From the NCBI GenBank assembly GCA_037074705.1, contig CM073591.1, positions 181,809,432 to 181,873,431 of the forward strand: 64,000 bases of DNA, read 5' to 3'. The translations under genes and the position numbers were made by a program. The notes below the pieces were generated by a model. The model did not search any database. It saw only the letters and a program-made list of their open reading frames with translations, and was not told the DNA's origin. Every line of letters starts with the position of its first letter. Within the stretch, counting starts at the first letter, position 1. Of this stretch, positions 49,130-60,499 are shown one piece after another. This DNA is from Zhengitettix transpicula. Its lineage: Eukaryota; Arthropoda; Insecta; Orthoptera; Tetrigidae.

Positions 49130-49197
49130 GGAACAAGGCTTCCAGAAACGTTGTGTGGTATTTATATTATCACTTCTTTTGTCTGTATTTGGCTATC
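49130..49197. repeat. 68-bp module, right arm of inverted pair
   Basis: Reads GGAACAAGGCTTCCAGAAAC to TTTGGCTATC. Just before it, CTGAAGA (49121-49127) with GGAA/TTCC stem and GAAAC (49145-49149) form a hammerhead-like layout. Confidence 0.88.
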
Positions 49198-49439
49198 TTC
49201 CTTATTATCAATTTTTAATCAGACGTAAATTTTTCATTTCAACTTTCACTTTCATCTAATATCAAAGTCCGGCTAGATGATACTGTGGGTGAATTTGCTT
49301 CTTCGTTTACAACAATAAAATATCGAGTGACAGAATTTAAACGAAGTCGTACGGCTGCCATGACGAACTTCGCAGAGAGTCGAACAAATTAATTGAAAAC
49401 GCCAGAAATGATGAAGAACCACAGAATGGTATTTGACGA

Positions 49440-50060
49440 ACATCGAATACAAGGCGCGAGGTACCAGATAAGGTAGGCATTTAAAAAATTACTGTACACC
49501 GCATATAGACTGAAAATTTAGACGTGAGAAAACTGTGTGCCACGTTTGCGTCGTGAAGATGTTTCAATCGAGTGTCTATCGATGTTCCACAGCAATAAAG
49601 CCGAGTTTTTGCGACGACTCACAACCATGGATGAATCATGGGTCCATCACTTCACACATGGAGACGTAGGAACAGTCAAACCAATGGACTAGGAGAGAAT
49701 CGGTTAGAAAGAAAGCGAAGACAGTTCCATCTATTGGTAAGGTAATGGCGTCAGTATTTTGGGGTGCGCGTGAAATAATTTTCAATGATAATCTTCAAAA
49801 AGGAAAAACAATAAACGTCCAGTATTATGCGAAATTATTGCAGCTCGACGAAATCACGGAAAAACGGACGCATTTGGCGAAAAAGAAAGTGTTGTTTCAT
49901 AACAATGCCCCAGCTCACACAACCATTACCGCTATAAGCAAAATCAACTAATTAAACTTGGAATTGCTTCTTAAGGCTCCATCGGATTATTTTCTCTTTC
50001 CAAACATGAAAAAATTGTTCATAGTAAAATACTTTCCAACAATGAAGACGTGAAGTAGAT
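49440..50060 (+). pseudogene. mariner transposase remnant
   Basis: Plus-strand pieces in mariner order: TTMDESWVHHFTH region near 49625, SVFWGAREIIFNDNLQKGKT, AKKKVLFHNNAPAHTTITAI (second catalytic Asp replaced by Asn-Asn) and SDYFLFPNMKKL with frameshifts. A different subfamily from the element at 651-1441. No TIRs assigned. Confidence 0.85.
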
Positions 50061-50125
50061 AAACAGCCAAATAACAGTCAAAAATAAGTGTAAATAAACA
50101 CCAAACAACGTTTTTTCATTCCTTG
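50057..50125. repeat. 68-bp module, decayed copy
   Basis: Carries CAGCCAAATAACAGTCAAAA, ATAAACACCAAACAACG and CATTCCTTGTTGC, aligning with the module at 48969-49036 with many changes. Confidence 0.6.
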
Positions 50126-50129
50126 TTGC

Positions 50130-51950
50130 TTTCATAAGATGATTCAAAAGATGCATAAGAACGACTCACCGTACAAACCAGGTGACGAATTCCTAAATTT
50201 TTAGCACTCATTTATGTTTCTTTGGCTATTTATTTATCCAATTAGTATATTTTAATTAGTATATTTCAATTTTCATGAAGAAATGAAGTCAGGGGTTGAT
50301 ATATTTTGAAACAGGGTATCGAAAATATTGAACATCGCTGGGAAAAGAGTACGTTGAGTAATAAAGATATTTTTTCCCCAATTTGTTTAAGTTTCCTTTG
50401 TAACGTCGGGTACTGTTTAGAAATATGCGTTTACATGACACAAATTAAATAGTGTTGTGTACCGTCTTCCTAATTACGTAGATGTGATTGAAAAATAAGA
50501 TAAAAAATTACACCGTAGTCCACACTTTTAGCCAGACAAGCAAGTATGGTATTAGTACGTATTTTTACAAAGACATCGGCAAGATATAAAATTAAATTTA
50601 TATCTCTTAAAAGTGCCATTCATTGCAAACCAGTATTTATTAGTTAATGATACTTTGGTATAACAAGTTATGTTGAAAATGGATGTATGTATTTATTTGT
50701 AACAAGTAGCCTTGAGGCAAAAAATAATGACTGGTGTTGAAAACACGATCGTTTGCCTCATAATGTGAAACTACTTCAGCGTTCGTACTTAAGAGAAGAA
50801 AAGCTATGATTCATTCACTTATAGAAGGAAGTTACGTCAATGAGACACGTCACTGAAAATGTACGCTCAAAACAATCACTGAAACATTGATTTCGACCCA
50901 ATTACGGATTGTTGAATGCTAATTGAGGGATTTTTAATAGCTTGTAAAACAGCAGTAATAATATATTACGTTGAATCTCCAGAATGTACTGCACTTACAC
51001 TATAATTCGCAAACAGAGGTTATATATTTATATTAGGTTCGTGTTATTTAATAACCACAGTTAGGAACTTGAATTAAGACTGTAGTTAAGGGAAAGAAGA
51101 CAAGGATTCAAATAAGTAAATGTTTTTAACATGAATGTTTAAACGCTTTAAATAAAGGTTAAAGGTTACGTCAACAATTTGTTAAATGACATACGAAGAG
51201 AATATTCTAATGAATTCTTAAAAAATAACGACAAGAAAATGAAAGCATATTGGAAAAACTTTAAATAATACATTGGTAGAATCATATAGGATAAAAGTAT
51301 GTGCATAATAAAATAGACGAAGAGAAAATTGGTCTTAGAGCAATTCCATTTCATACAATGCTTTTTATTGCTGTCATAAACTGCATTTACGATGTGTTTT
51401 GTATATTTTATTTTTCGCCAACATTGCAAGCATTACGTCACTGAATTTGAGTTATAAATTATGGCATAAATCGAAAATACAAAGAATTGAATTGATTTGG
51501 AAATTCTGTGGATCACAGGTTGTTTTATGAATAGAATGTCCTCTAAGAAAATAATTTGTAAAACAGCTAATAGTAATTCAATATAAAGTTAAATGAATTT
51601 TAATTCCCAGGTGTTTTCAAATAGTTGTCGTAGAAAAACGATCGTTTCACCGTTACGGATTCATCATATTGACAGAATGTGCCACGAATTTCCATGAACA
51701 CCTAACCGGAATAAATTTGATGCAATTATTCTGTGTGACTCGATAAATAATAGTCTTCTAGTTACCTTGAAATCTTGCATCACCAATTTATGAAGACAAA
51801 AAACATTTCTGTACTTCTTGAGTATAACGCTATTATGTCAAGTATTGATGGAACTAAGTAATAGTCGCTTCTGTCCGATTATAAATGTGTATCTCTGTTT
51901 GAATCGAGCGTAACAGTAGACATTTTTCTATACGACAATCATGAAAATTT
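50130..51950. other. unassigned sequence
   Basis: No gene or classified repeat seen in about 1.8 kb. Confidence 0.4.
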
Positions 51951-51959
51951 ATAGACTAT

Positions 51960-53820
51960 AAGGATCCTCCTCAATTACTCCACCATTCTTTTCCTTCATT
52001 CGGTTTTGTTCTTCTACTTTTCCTCCCCTCTTCTCTATTCTTTCCTTCACTGAATCCATTCCCTGTTTCTAGACCTTCTCCGTGGTCATTTTCCTGTTGC
52101 TTTCTCAGCAAATAATCGCTTTGGAACTCTTATCTTCTTCCTTTCTCATCATATGTCCAAACAAATGCAGCTTGCTAATCTCTGACTTGTCATGTCTTTT
52201 CAAGAACCCCATTTGTTCTAAGATTTCCTTATTTCTGATCTTTCCTCTGTGACTTTCGTATTATTCCTCAAGGACTTTATATCGTCTACTTGGACTTTAC
52301 TTTCGTTTTTATTGTCCATGTTCATATTGCATACTTTAATATCTGTACATAATACATTACGTACAGGACTTTTCTACATTCTATTGGCACTTGTTCCGCC
52401 ATAGGTCTTTCACACACTGGTAAAACAGATACGCTTCCTGAATTATCTTCCCCATTTCATCGTTTATCTTTCCATATTCAATCATAGTCCTTCCTATATA
52501 CATAAACCTTTTCACAACCTATAATGGCTTTCTATTTATTGTTATATTCCCTTTACCTTCTCTCTTTCCTCTTCCTCTTGTCGACACAGTCGTTTTACTT
52601 TTCACCATATTTATTTGCATTCCATATTCTTCTATATCCTGATTGCATACATTAATTTATTGTTGTTCTTCCCTTTCATCTTCTCCCCACTCCACTATGT
52701 CATCTGCATTTAAATATTTGCTTCCTATTTCTTGTAACATCCATTGCTGTTATAAATACTATTGGGACAATACACTACATTGCCGAAGTCTTGTTTTAAC
52801 TGAAACCAGTTTGTTTGTTCTAGTCCTCACACTAATTACACACTTTATATACCATGATTTTATAATTTTCACGTCTGTAATGTCTACCTTCTTTCTATCA
52901 AACATCCCAAACCAATTGTCGTGGTATAATGTCATATGCCTTCTTTACGTCTATAAATCTTTCTTGAATTTCCATCTTTTCTCGATCATATTCCATATTG
53001 CAAAAATCAAATCAAAAGTTGATACTAAATCCGTGTTCTTTTTCCTTTTCCTTTTCTACTTTATTTCGTCGTCCTTCTGAAATACCCTAAAAAAGTTTTC
53101 AATATGTGCGGGTGGTTCCCCTATAGTTGTTTCAATCTTTCTAATTCTCTCGCGAATACAGGAATTATTACACACTTTCTCAATCTTTTGGTACTTCTTT
53201 CCTTCCAATATCACTAGAAAAATCTATACGTCCATTTGGTCGTGCTGCTTTTATCCCCTCTATCGTCACCTCATCTCTTGGACTTGCCCCATTTTTCATG
53301 TTCTTTATGGTTATTTCAATTTCTAACACTGTTATATGCCCCTTTTCTTTTTTTTTCGACGTTTTCTTCTTCCCCTTTCCCACTTCTTTGAATTTGAAGT
53401 AATTCAGCAACATATTTTTTCCATCTCAGGAGTATATCCTCTGTGTCAAAATTCGTCCTGTTTCTGCCTTTACAAAATTTCGTGTCTTCATCTTACTTTG
53501 TCTATTATAAATCCATACAACACCTTATTACTTCATTTAAGATGTATTTTTCCAGCGCTTCTGTTTTTCTTCCCATACAATCTTATAACATGTTTTCTTC
53601 TTTACTTTATAATTTTTCTCACGCTCTGAATTTCTGTAATTTAACCAACTCCTTCAATCAAATGTTTCTCAATCAGTACATTTCTTACTCTGTTATTCGA
53701 CCAGTGTTTCGGTTACCTAATTTTTGTAGATGTTCTGCCACATTCATCTTCTGCACATTTCACAATTTCAAGCTTGAATTTTGTCCATTCCTCTTCTACG
53801 CTGGTTGCAATTAGGAAGTA
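51960..53820 (-). pseudogene. non-LTR retrotransposon remnant, CT-rich on plus strand
   Basis: Minus strand retains TIKNMKNGASPRDEVTIEGI, FIDVKKAYDIIPRQLVW, QINMVKSKTTVSTRGRG, VVKRFMYIGRTMIEYGKIND, and near the end RRKIRNKEILEQMGFLKRHD-like and SKLHLFGHMMRKEED, the C-terminal order of a LINE pol. Stops in every domain. Confidence 0.78.
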
Positions 53821-54003
53821 ATCCTTTTAGTTCTTCTTGGAACTTTTCCTTTACTTCCATTTCCTTTAATTGACAAACCTTTATTTTTATTTTCTCCTTT
53901 AAATACACTCTTTTACAAAGTATTATTTTAGCTATCACAATTTTATGAATTCTTTCACAAAATTATCTTGCCATATCTGTAAACTATTTTAACTGTCTTC
54001 ATT

Positions 54004-54006
<3 letters not shown>

Positions 54007-54044
<38 letters not shown>

Positions 54045-54060
54045 TACACACACACACAGG
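54007..54060. repeat. (CT)n-(CA)n compound microsatellite
   Basis: CT run followed by CACACA and CACACACAGG. Confidence 0.95.
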
Positions 54061-54099
54061 CGTGCGCGTGCGCCCACACTTACTGATTTTGTTTTATAA

Positions 54100-54930
54100 A
54101 GATAATTAAATTTAAATATAAATACCTGTTAAGTATTACTAATGAAGAAGGATAATACAGAACCAGTGAATGGTTTCGCTGCCAACTAACGAATGATCTG
54201 TTTTTTCTCGTAATTAGAAAAGTTACGAATTGTTTATAACAAGACTTCCTACCTAAAAACACTGTTGCTGTCTTGGGTTTCAACCTGTTAAAATTTATCT
54301 CTCGTCAAATCTGATGACACTTCTATTGATCTGAGAAGAGGCGATAAATAAAAAAGATGGGTCAAGCTTAACGATGGCACCAAGCATTATATAAAAAATA
54401 AGAATCGCACAGACTCAATAAATTCAGTCTCAGCTAAGATAAACGTTTGCCACCTATTTCATATCTAAATGCAATATTTTGCTATAAAATCGTCAATGTT
54501 TCGTGTAATGAATAATATAATAATACAATGAATTGATTGGCGACGAATTTCTTGGAATCAAATTACTTATATCAAATTAATCATTCTAATACAGACGAGG
54601 TAATTAATCTATTCAATGCGATACAACCCTGCAGGAAACGAAATGAAAAATCAATTCACAAGAAGGAAGAGTATGAAGAAGACAAAATAAAGTTATTGAA
54701 ACCCATATAGCTTCGAGTGCTTTCATTTATGAGCTCCGAGGTCTATAGTTGCTTAAAAAAAACTTTGAAGATATTACACATAGCTTTTTGGAGATTCAAA
54801 TTTAGTGACAATGGTGAATTTAATGCTGGGACGATAGAGTTCTGCTGTTCCGTTATTTGATTTAAAGAAGAAATGTGAGAAAATGGCGTTGAATAAATCA
54901 ATTATAGCTTGGTTAAAACAAGACAAGAAG
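54100..54930. other. unassigned sequence
   Basis: No supported gene. Confidence 0.4.
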
Positions 54931-54940
54931 GATTGTTAAA

Positions 54941-54965
54941 CCGAAGTTTCGAAGTTCGTCATCAG
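54941..54965 (-). other. CTGATGA-N8-GAAAC signature
   Basis: Minus strand CTGATGACGAACTTCGAAAC followed by TTCGG. It has the exact CUGAUGA and GAAAC boxes of a hammerhead core, but the 8-nt gap is too short for a normal stem II. Confidence 0.3.
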
Positions 54966-55439
54966 AGAACAGTGGCGTCAACTCTGAAAGTTGAGTCCGC
55001 CACCCTTATTTCGAACATAGATGATTGTTCCGTTGCTGTGCTTTTCATAGTCAAACAGTAACTATAAACCAAAACCACCAATATATGTGATATAGGAATC
55101 GAAATGCTCTTTCAAAAGTTAATTATAATTATTCCAATACCGTGAATAGTTCGTGAAAACTAACGGGAAATTTGCTTTTCGTCAAGTTGATTTCGGCCTT
55201 TCTTTCTTCTTGATACTTTTTCTATTCCAAACACATTTTCAATCTATCGTTAAAGCCCTGATGGAAAATCGGATAATATTCTCATCCAACTATTCCTAAA
55301 GTAAGGCGAGGGTATGAAGCTAAACTGTTGTGGGTATGAAGCTAAACTGTCGTGTGTCCATGCTGTGCATTGATTTTGAAGTTGACGCAAAGCAGAGCTG
55401 AGTTGAACTGATCGGTGGGCAAGCCTCCCGGAAGTGGGT

Positions 55440-55470
55440 GGCCATGACGGCCACGCGTTGCGTCATGGCC
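55440..55470. repeat. 10-bp perfect inverted repeat, GC-rich
   Basis: GGCCATGACG and CGTCATGGCC separated by 11 bp, in a GC-rich island within AT-rich DNA. Confidence 0.85.
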
Positions 55471-55499
55471 TGGAGGCAGGTACCGCAAACTACTCACTT

Positions 55500-57255
55500 C
55501 TTAAGCTATCCATGTTACAGGTGCATCAGCGCTACAGTCTTTCTACCTACCTCGCAGAAACTTCCTAAAACTTCATAATCAATCAAAAGCTACTGTTTGC
55601 ATTGATACCTTGAACCCATTCAATAATGAACACTAGCCATAATAAATATTCTGTGACGTCTCAAAAGCTTTTGACTGAGTGGAACACAATATATTACTAG
55701 AAATATAGAAATTATTGGTCTTACTACTATGTGTAATTTATAGTTAAAATTTTGGTTATTTTAACTACAATTTCAGAATACAGAATCGCAATAAAAGTCC
55801 TCCCGAAAGAAGTCAGTTGACGATTAAGCTGTACTAAATAACAGGTAAGTAAAGAATGAGAACTTTTGAAACTAAACCATCAGAAAAATCGAATATGAAT
55901 AAAACCCAACGGAGCAGAATGGGAAAAGAAATTTCCTACAGTTATTTCTTTAATAATATTACGTTCTTAAGAAATTTTGGTAAAAATGACCTGACTCTTC
56001 AACCGTAATACAAAATATGCTCAGTCAACGTAGTTATAATGGGTAATTTTCAATACTTCATCAAATCCCCAAATTAAAAATATACAAACTAAGCAAGAAC
56101 ACTCACTGTTGCTCATGGCATTAAACACTGTAAATGCAGATAACGAGAACGTAAATCCTATTACAAATAGTAAATTACGTTAAACAAAATATTTTAAAAC
56201 AACTGTATTCAAATTTTAAATACCAATACCAATTCGAGAATCTAAATATTAAAAGGACGTATAACATTTACAATAATTTGCTGGTGAAACATTCGACGAG
56301 GACACAAAACATACAGGAATAATAAGTAAAAGGACCAACAGTATCGATTTAGCAATGGTATGGTTCGTCGAAGGGAGAACTCGCTGTGTACTTCTGCCAC
56401 TTGCAGCGGAAGGTCATTGACTCCTTGCATAAAAGGGAGGGAATAAAGTCCGTGATCTAACTCATTAATGTAAGCAACCATATATTAAGCTTAAAGTTTT
56501 ATTTTCCAACTAGTAAAATTAACTAATTGTTGAATGCTGAGATTTATTTAGCACATATTGTGTCTGTTATTTGACTATTTATTTATGTAATTAGTATTCC
56601 AAGTGTATAGATTTCGGAATGAATTAAGGACTTCCATATGTGCAGGATGTAGGCTGAGAGACAGCCTTGTTTGATGCTAAGTAGAAAGACAGCCTTTTAA
56701 ATTTCCTTCAAAAGGTATGGATTTCCAAGTCAACAATGAAAACTTTTGAAAAACGTTAACGATCTGCAAGTTTGTATATGTATCTTACATCAACTTGTCT
56801 TCTTGTTTAACCAGTATACTGTTAACCGCATACTAGGGAATTGAATGTATGACCTCCAATATATGAAATTATTTTTTGGGTGCTAGGTAATGAATATTTT
56901 GCATCTATGTCCACTGAAATCTGTTTGTACGTTGTATTCTCCCGTAATTATGCGCATATTTTCGGTAAATTTTGGGAAAATAAGGCATGTAAACAGAAGA
57001 CAGTTTTGGGTGTTCCAAGGAATTTTTATTTTTTTGTAGGAAGCTTTCTTGTGTGTTTTAATGTGCTTACCGTCTGTAAGTTAAGCGCATTGGTTATCAG
57101 CTCTATGATGATTATATCAAATACTTGTTGAATTATTTTAACATCAGAACAGGTTAGCATAGTCCTGACGAAAAACCTAATATTTTGGTAATGTGTTTCA
57201 AGTATCTGACAAAATGTCCTTCAGTACACTGTTGCTGAGAAGGAATGCTAATTTG
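55500..57255. other. unassigned sequence
   Basis: Short decayed RT echo KAFDWVEHNILLEI-like near 55660-55700 on the plus strand; otherwise nothing recognised. Confidence 0.35.
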
Positions 57256-57271
57256 TTCATCTTCAATTTCT

Positions 57272-57895
57272 TTTATTATTATTATTAAAATTAACTCTTA
57301 GTCCGGAAACTTTACAGTTGTGATAATTTAATATAATAAAAGTATTTACAACTTGTAAATATTTAACAAATAAAACATAATAAAGTTATTTACAATTTGT
57401 AAATATTTATCATGTAAACTTGGGGTCTTGGATATGACCCTTGTCATTCAAAGTTAGAGACGAAAGAAACCGACTAACTTGTTTTCCACATATTAACGAA
57501 CGTTAGCCGGCATTATGTTTGGGATCGATCTGATCATCGGGGAAACTTCGTGTTATGAAAAGCGTTAAGGAGGTTATGGGGGGAAGATGGGAATAACGGA
57601 TATTTACGGAGTATGTAGTGCCAGTTGCTAGGTGGGGGCTAGAGTTAGGTAATTCCGGAGTGATTTAGGGGGAGGATGATATCAATTGGAAGTTTACGAT
57701 TTAGTCTGCGATTTTGTGAAGGAGGGGGCGGGTTACTGTAGAAGAGATCAATGGTTGGATTTGGATGGTTGATGGAGATAGTTATTAGATTTATGAATTA
57801 TGGCAGGAATTAGGGGAATTTCAAAGTATTTGTGGATAACTTAGTTGCGAAGGTTCCAGGGAGAATTTGAGATTAAACGGAGAATTTTGTTTTGT
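57272..57895 (-). mobile_element. jockey/CR1-like LINE copy 2, 5'-truncated, with target duplication
   Basis: Aligns throughout with 43950-44530 (shared phrases AACTCTTAGTCCGG / AACTTTTAGTCCGG, GGAGTATGTAGTGCCAGTTG, TTCCGGAGTGATTTAGGGGG). Flanked by a 12-bp duplication TCTTCAATTTCT at 57260-57271 and 57896-57907. The tail is (TAA)n-like on the minus strand. Contains only 3' end sequence, no intact frame. Confidence 0.9.
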
Positions 57896-58002
57896 TCTTC
57901 AATTTCTATGGCGTATTTCCGTTTCGGTTTAAAATAGTTCAAAGAGAGAGATATTTTTCCAAATAGCGAAGGCGTCATCCTCTTAACGCATATAGAATTG
58001 GT

Positions 58003-58330
58003 TTAAAATGGGAGGATGTGTTTTTGCTTTGAAATAGTATGTAAAGAAGTAAGCAAGAGTTGGCAGTGTGAGGACTTCACAGTGCGGCCGTCGGTTTGCT
58101 GGAAGAAACTGTTATAAAATTCTGAGCATGAGAATAGTTCCATGATTGTATTTATATAGATTGATGAGTCCAACCAGCTGTGATACTGAGGACCGTGTAA
58201 ACGGGTGTCTTTCACTGGTGCGTTAGTAAACAACCTTTCAATTTCGATGTTTACCAACATTTCGGTGGTCTAAGGCTTTTACCGATTTTGAAAAATTAAT
58301 ATGATTTTTATCAGAAAGTAATCAAATATC
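58003..58330 (-). pseudogene. Penelope-like reverse transcriptase remnant
   Basis: Minus strand MLVNIEIERLFTNAPVKDTR corresponds to LVSFDVVSLFTNVPVEDT, and further on FYNSFFQQTDGRTVKSS corresponds to YEQTDGVAMGSPLSP. The catalytic aspartate of the first motif is replaced (NIEIERLF). Confidence 0.72.
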
Positions 58331-58399
58331 GTAAATAAATCTAAGTAAATAAATCTAAGTAAACAATCTTTCATTCACTAAATAGCCTTGTACATAACT

Positions 58400-59600
58400 T
58401 ATGAAATCATTATTAGTTTTTTACATTAGCTTATTTCACTCTATGACCATGAGGTTGATCCTGTGTGTGATGAGATCATACAAAGTTTTATATCTCTAAA
58501 AATAACCAGATATCGCAATCATGTGATTGTGTGACAAGTAAAAGTAACTTTAATCCGGAAATTGACAAATGCAGCAGGGAAACCGCCACGCCTATTTCAC
58601 CACACGTCTTCAGATATTGCCCTTGAGCGGAAATGATGGCGTTTTATTTATATAAAAAATCATGAACAATACGTTTGTCTCAAATTAAATCTTTAAGAGT
58701 TCGAAACAGCACTTGAACCTGTGTTGCAAGTAATTTATAGACAGTTGCTGTTATGCCGAAAGGAAGAATTCAAAGAAATTTCCTGCAGGAATCCTTTTGC
58801 GTTACTCAGCGTCTATTAGTCATCGTTAGGTAAATCTATCTAACCGCTTTCAATAAGCTTGACGAGTAACAATGACTAATATCGACAGTCAGGCGTCACT
58901 CTTCAAGAAAGCAGAAGAGCTAGGCGATAATAGCAAACTCTACTGTAACCTGTCTATCTCTACAGGTTGTGACAAAGAGGGACGATTCTCTTAGTCGATG
59001 TAGACGTCCTTGTTTGTCCTTATGAGGGAAACAGGAATGTCATTGCTCGTTACGTTAGGACTCACTTGCTCAAACCGCAACAAATGTTTTGTACTTCACA
59101 CCTGCTCCTCACAAAAAGTAAAGAGCCACTTCGACGTTAAAAGAAATATCACAGATACTGAAGCGCCTGTCTTCATAAGAAACATCGTAGGACGATAAAA
59201 ATTAGTTACGCTTATGAAATTTAAAAAGGAATTATTCAAATTAAGCGTCAGATCATCTGATTTTTATTGTGATTATTAATAGCAAGTTCTTTGTTCCATA
59301 AAATTAACAGAAATATTATTTTCGTAATACTGATTTAATTTTGTTTCCCTGTCTGGATTCTGCATAAATGCGTCCCCATCAAACGAACAATAGACATTAG
59401 TTCAAACCTAGATAAACGTGAAATATCACTAAGTTAAGTTCCTGTCATTTAAACATTTTTTTATACATTAGGTAAGTACTCAAAGAGAAATAAATAAGCT
59501 AAAACATACTCCAGTGGAAAATTAAATACCAACACTAAGAAGAAATTAATTTAGAGAAAATTAAATTTTGGCAAAGCATTTTTAGGTGACATTTATTTGA
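58400..59600. other. unassigned sequence
   Basis: No supported gene or classified element. Confidence 0.4.
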
Positions 59601-60290
59601 CTACATATACAGTTTCAGGGACACGGCTTAAAATAAGTGAGAGAAGGTCAAATTTAAATGTTCAATATTGGAACAGTAATAGTCGCTGCAGTCGCACGAC
59701 TTTGAATGCAAGTACGCATGTATTGTGTCGTACAGGTGCTGTATGCCATTTTGTAGTATGTGGTTCCTTGCCCAAGAACACTTGCTCAGTCATATCAGAA
59801 AATGTCCGTGCTGGTGGATGACGCTGTTTATGTAGTCGAATAATGTCCCATACGTGCTCGAAGGGAGAAAGACCGAGTGAAATCGTAGTTTGCTGAGCAG
59901 CGGTATGGCTACGAGCATTATCCCATTGGAAAACACCCACACTGGAATAGTGATCAAAAATGGCACCACAACCAGTTCAATCGCCAGTATAAATTTTCTG
60001 TCAAGGTTCGCAGACGTCTTGAGTTCACCTTGGCATTGGAAATTGCTACCTAGACCTACACTCCAGCGCTTTGCTTCAAAGCGCTTATCTGGTCTGCTTC
60101 TAACCACCTAGTAAGTCACTGGCAACTAGACAGAAACTGCTCTTATCTGAGATCACAACTGATATTCATCCCGTCCTCCAATGAACAATAGCTTGACATC
60201 ACAAAAGTCGCAGGTGGCCAGGTTTTTCAATAAGTGGCATGAGCGCTGGCTCGGAGCTGTATCTCAAGTAATCGGTGTTTGGCTCCTTTT
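59600..60290 (-). pseudogene. Tc1-like transposase remnant
   Basis: Minus strand GVFQWDNARSHTAAQQTT is the QDNAR-H box around the second catalytic Asp of Tc1 transposases, and LSPFEHVWDIIRLHKQRHPP is the SPIEHVWD box with the catalytic Glu region. Upstream frames hold decayed QRHTA..GVMVWGAI sequence. Frameshifts separate the parts; TIRs not located. Confidence 0.85.
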
Positions 60291-60480
60291 ACACGACGAT
60301 TCCGTGTCTGTGATTCGCGTATAACGGCGGCAGACAGACCACGGGCGCAAGGCGATTTACGTAGACGATGCGTGTGCGATTCTTGAAGTCATTCGTTCGG
60401 GACCTTTTTATTTTAAGATTTGAGGCGGCTGACGAATCGCTGACGACACGGCGATTTTGTGTATCCACGTTCTTCTTCAT
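60289..60480 (-). CDS. 63-codon open frame, CpG-rich, unknown
   Basis: Reads MKKNVDTQNRRVVSDSSAAS then NLKIKRSRTNDFKNRTRIVY and may reach a TAC|GTAAAT donor in phase 0. Basic and serine-rich, with coding-like composition. It adjoins the Tc1 remnant. It could be a transposon terminus or a first exon of a host gene; phase 0 would fit the missing dia start, but the residues do not match known insect Dia starts. Confidence 0.2.
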   Translation of the reverse strand: MKKNVDTQNRRVVSDSSAASNLKIKRSRTNDFKNRTRIVYVNRLAPVVCLPPLYANHRHGIVV

Positions 60481-60499
60481 TCTTGTTTTATTTTATTAT

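Noticed and set aside
52643..53814. Plus-strand phenylalanine- and serine-rich frames
   Set aside because: Antisense of the CT-rich LINE remnant; no signal peptide or domain pattern.
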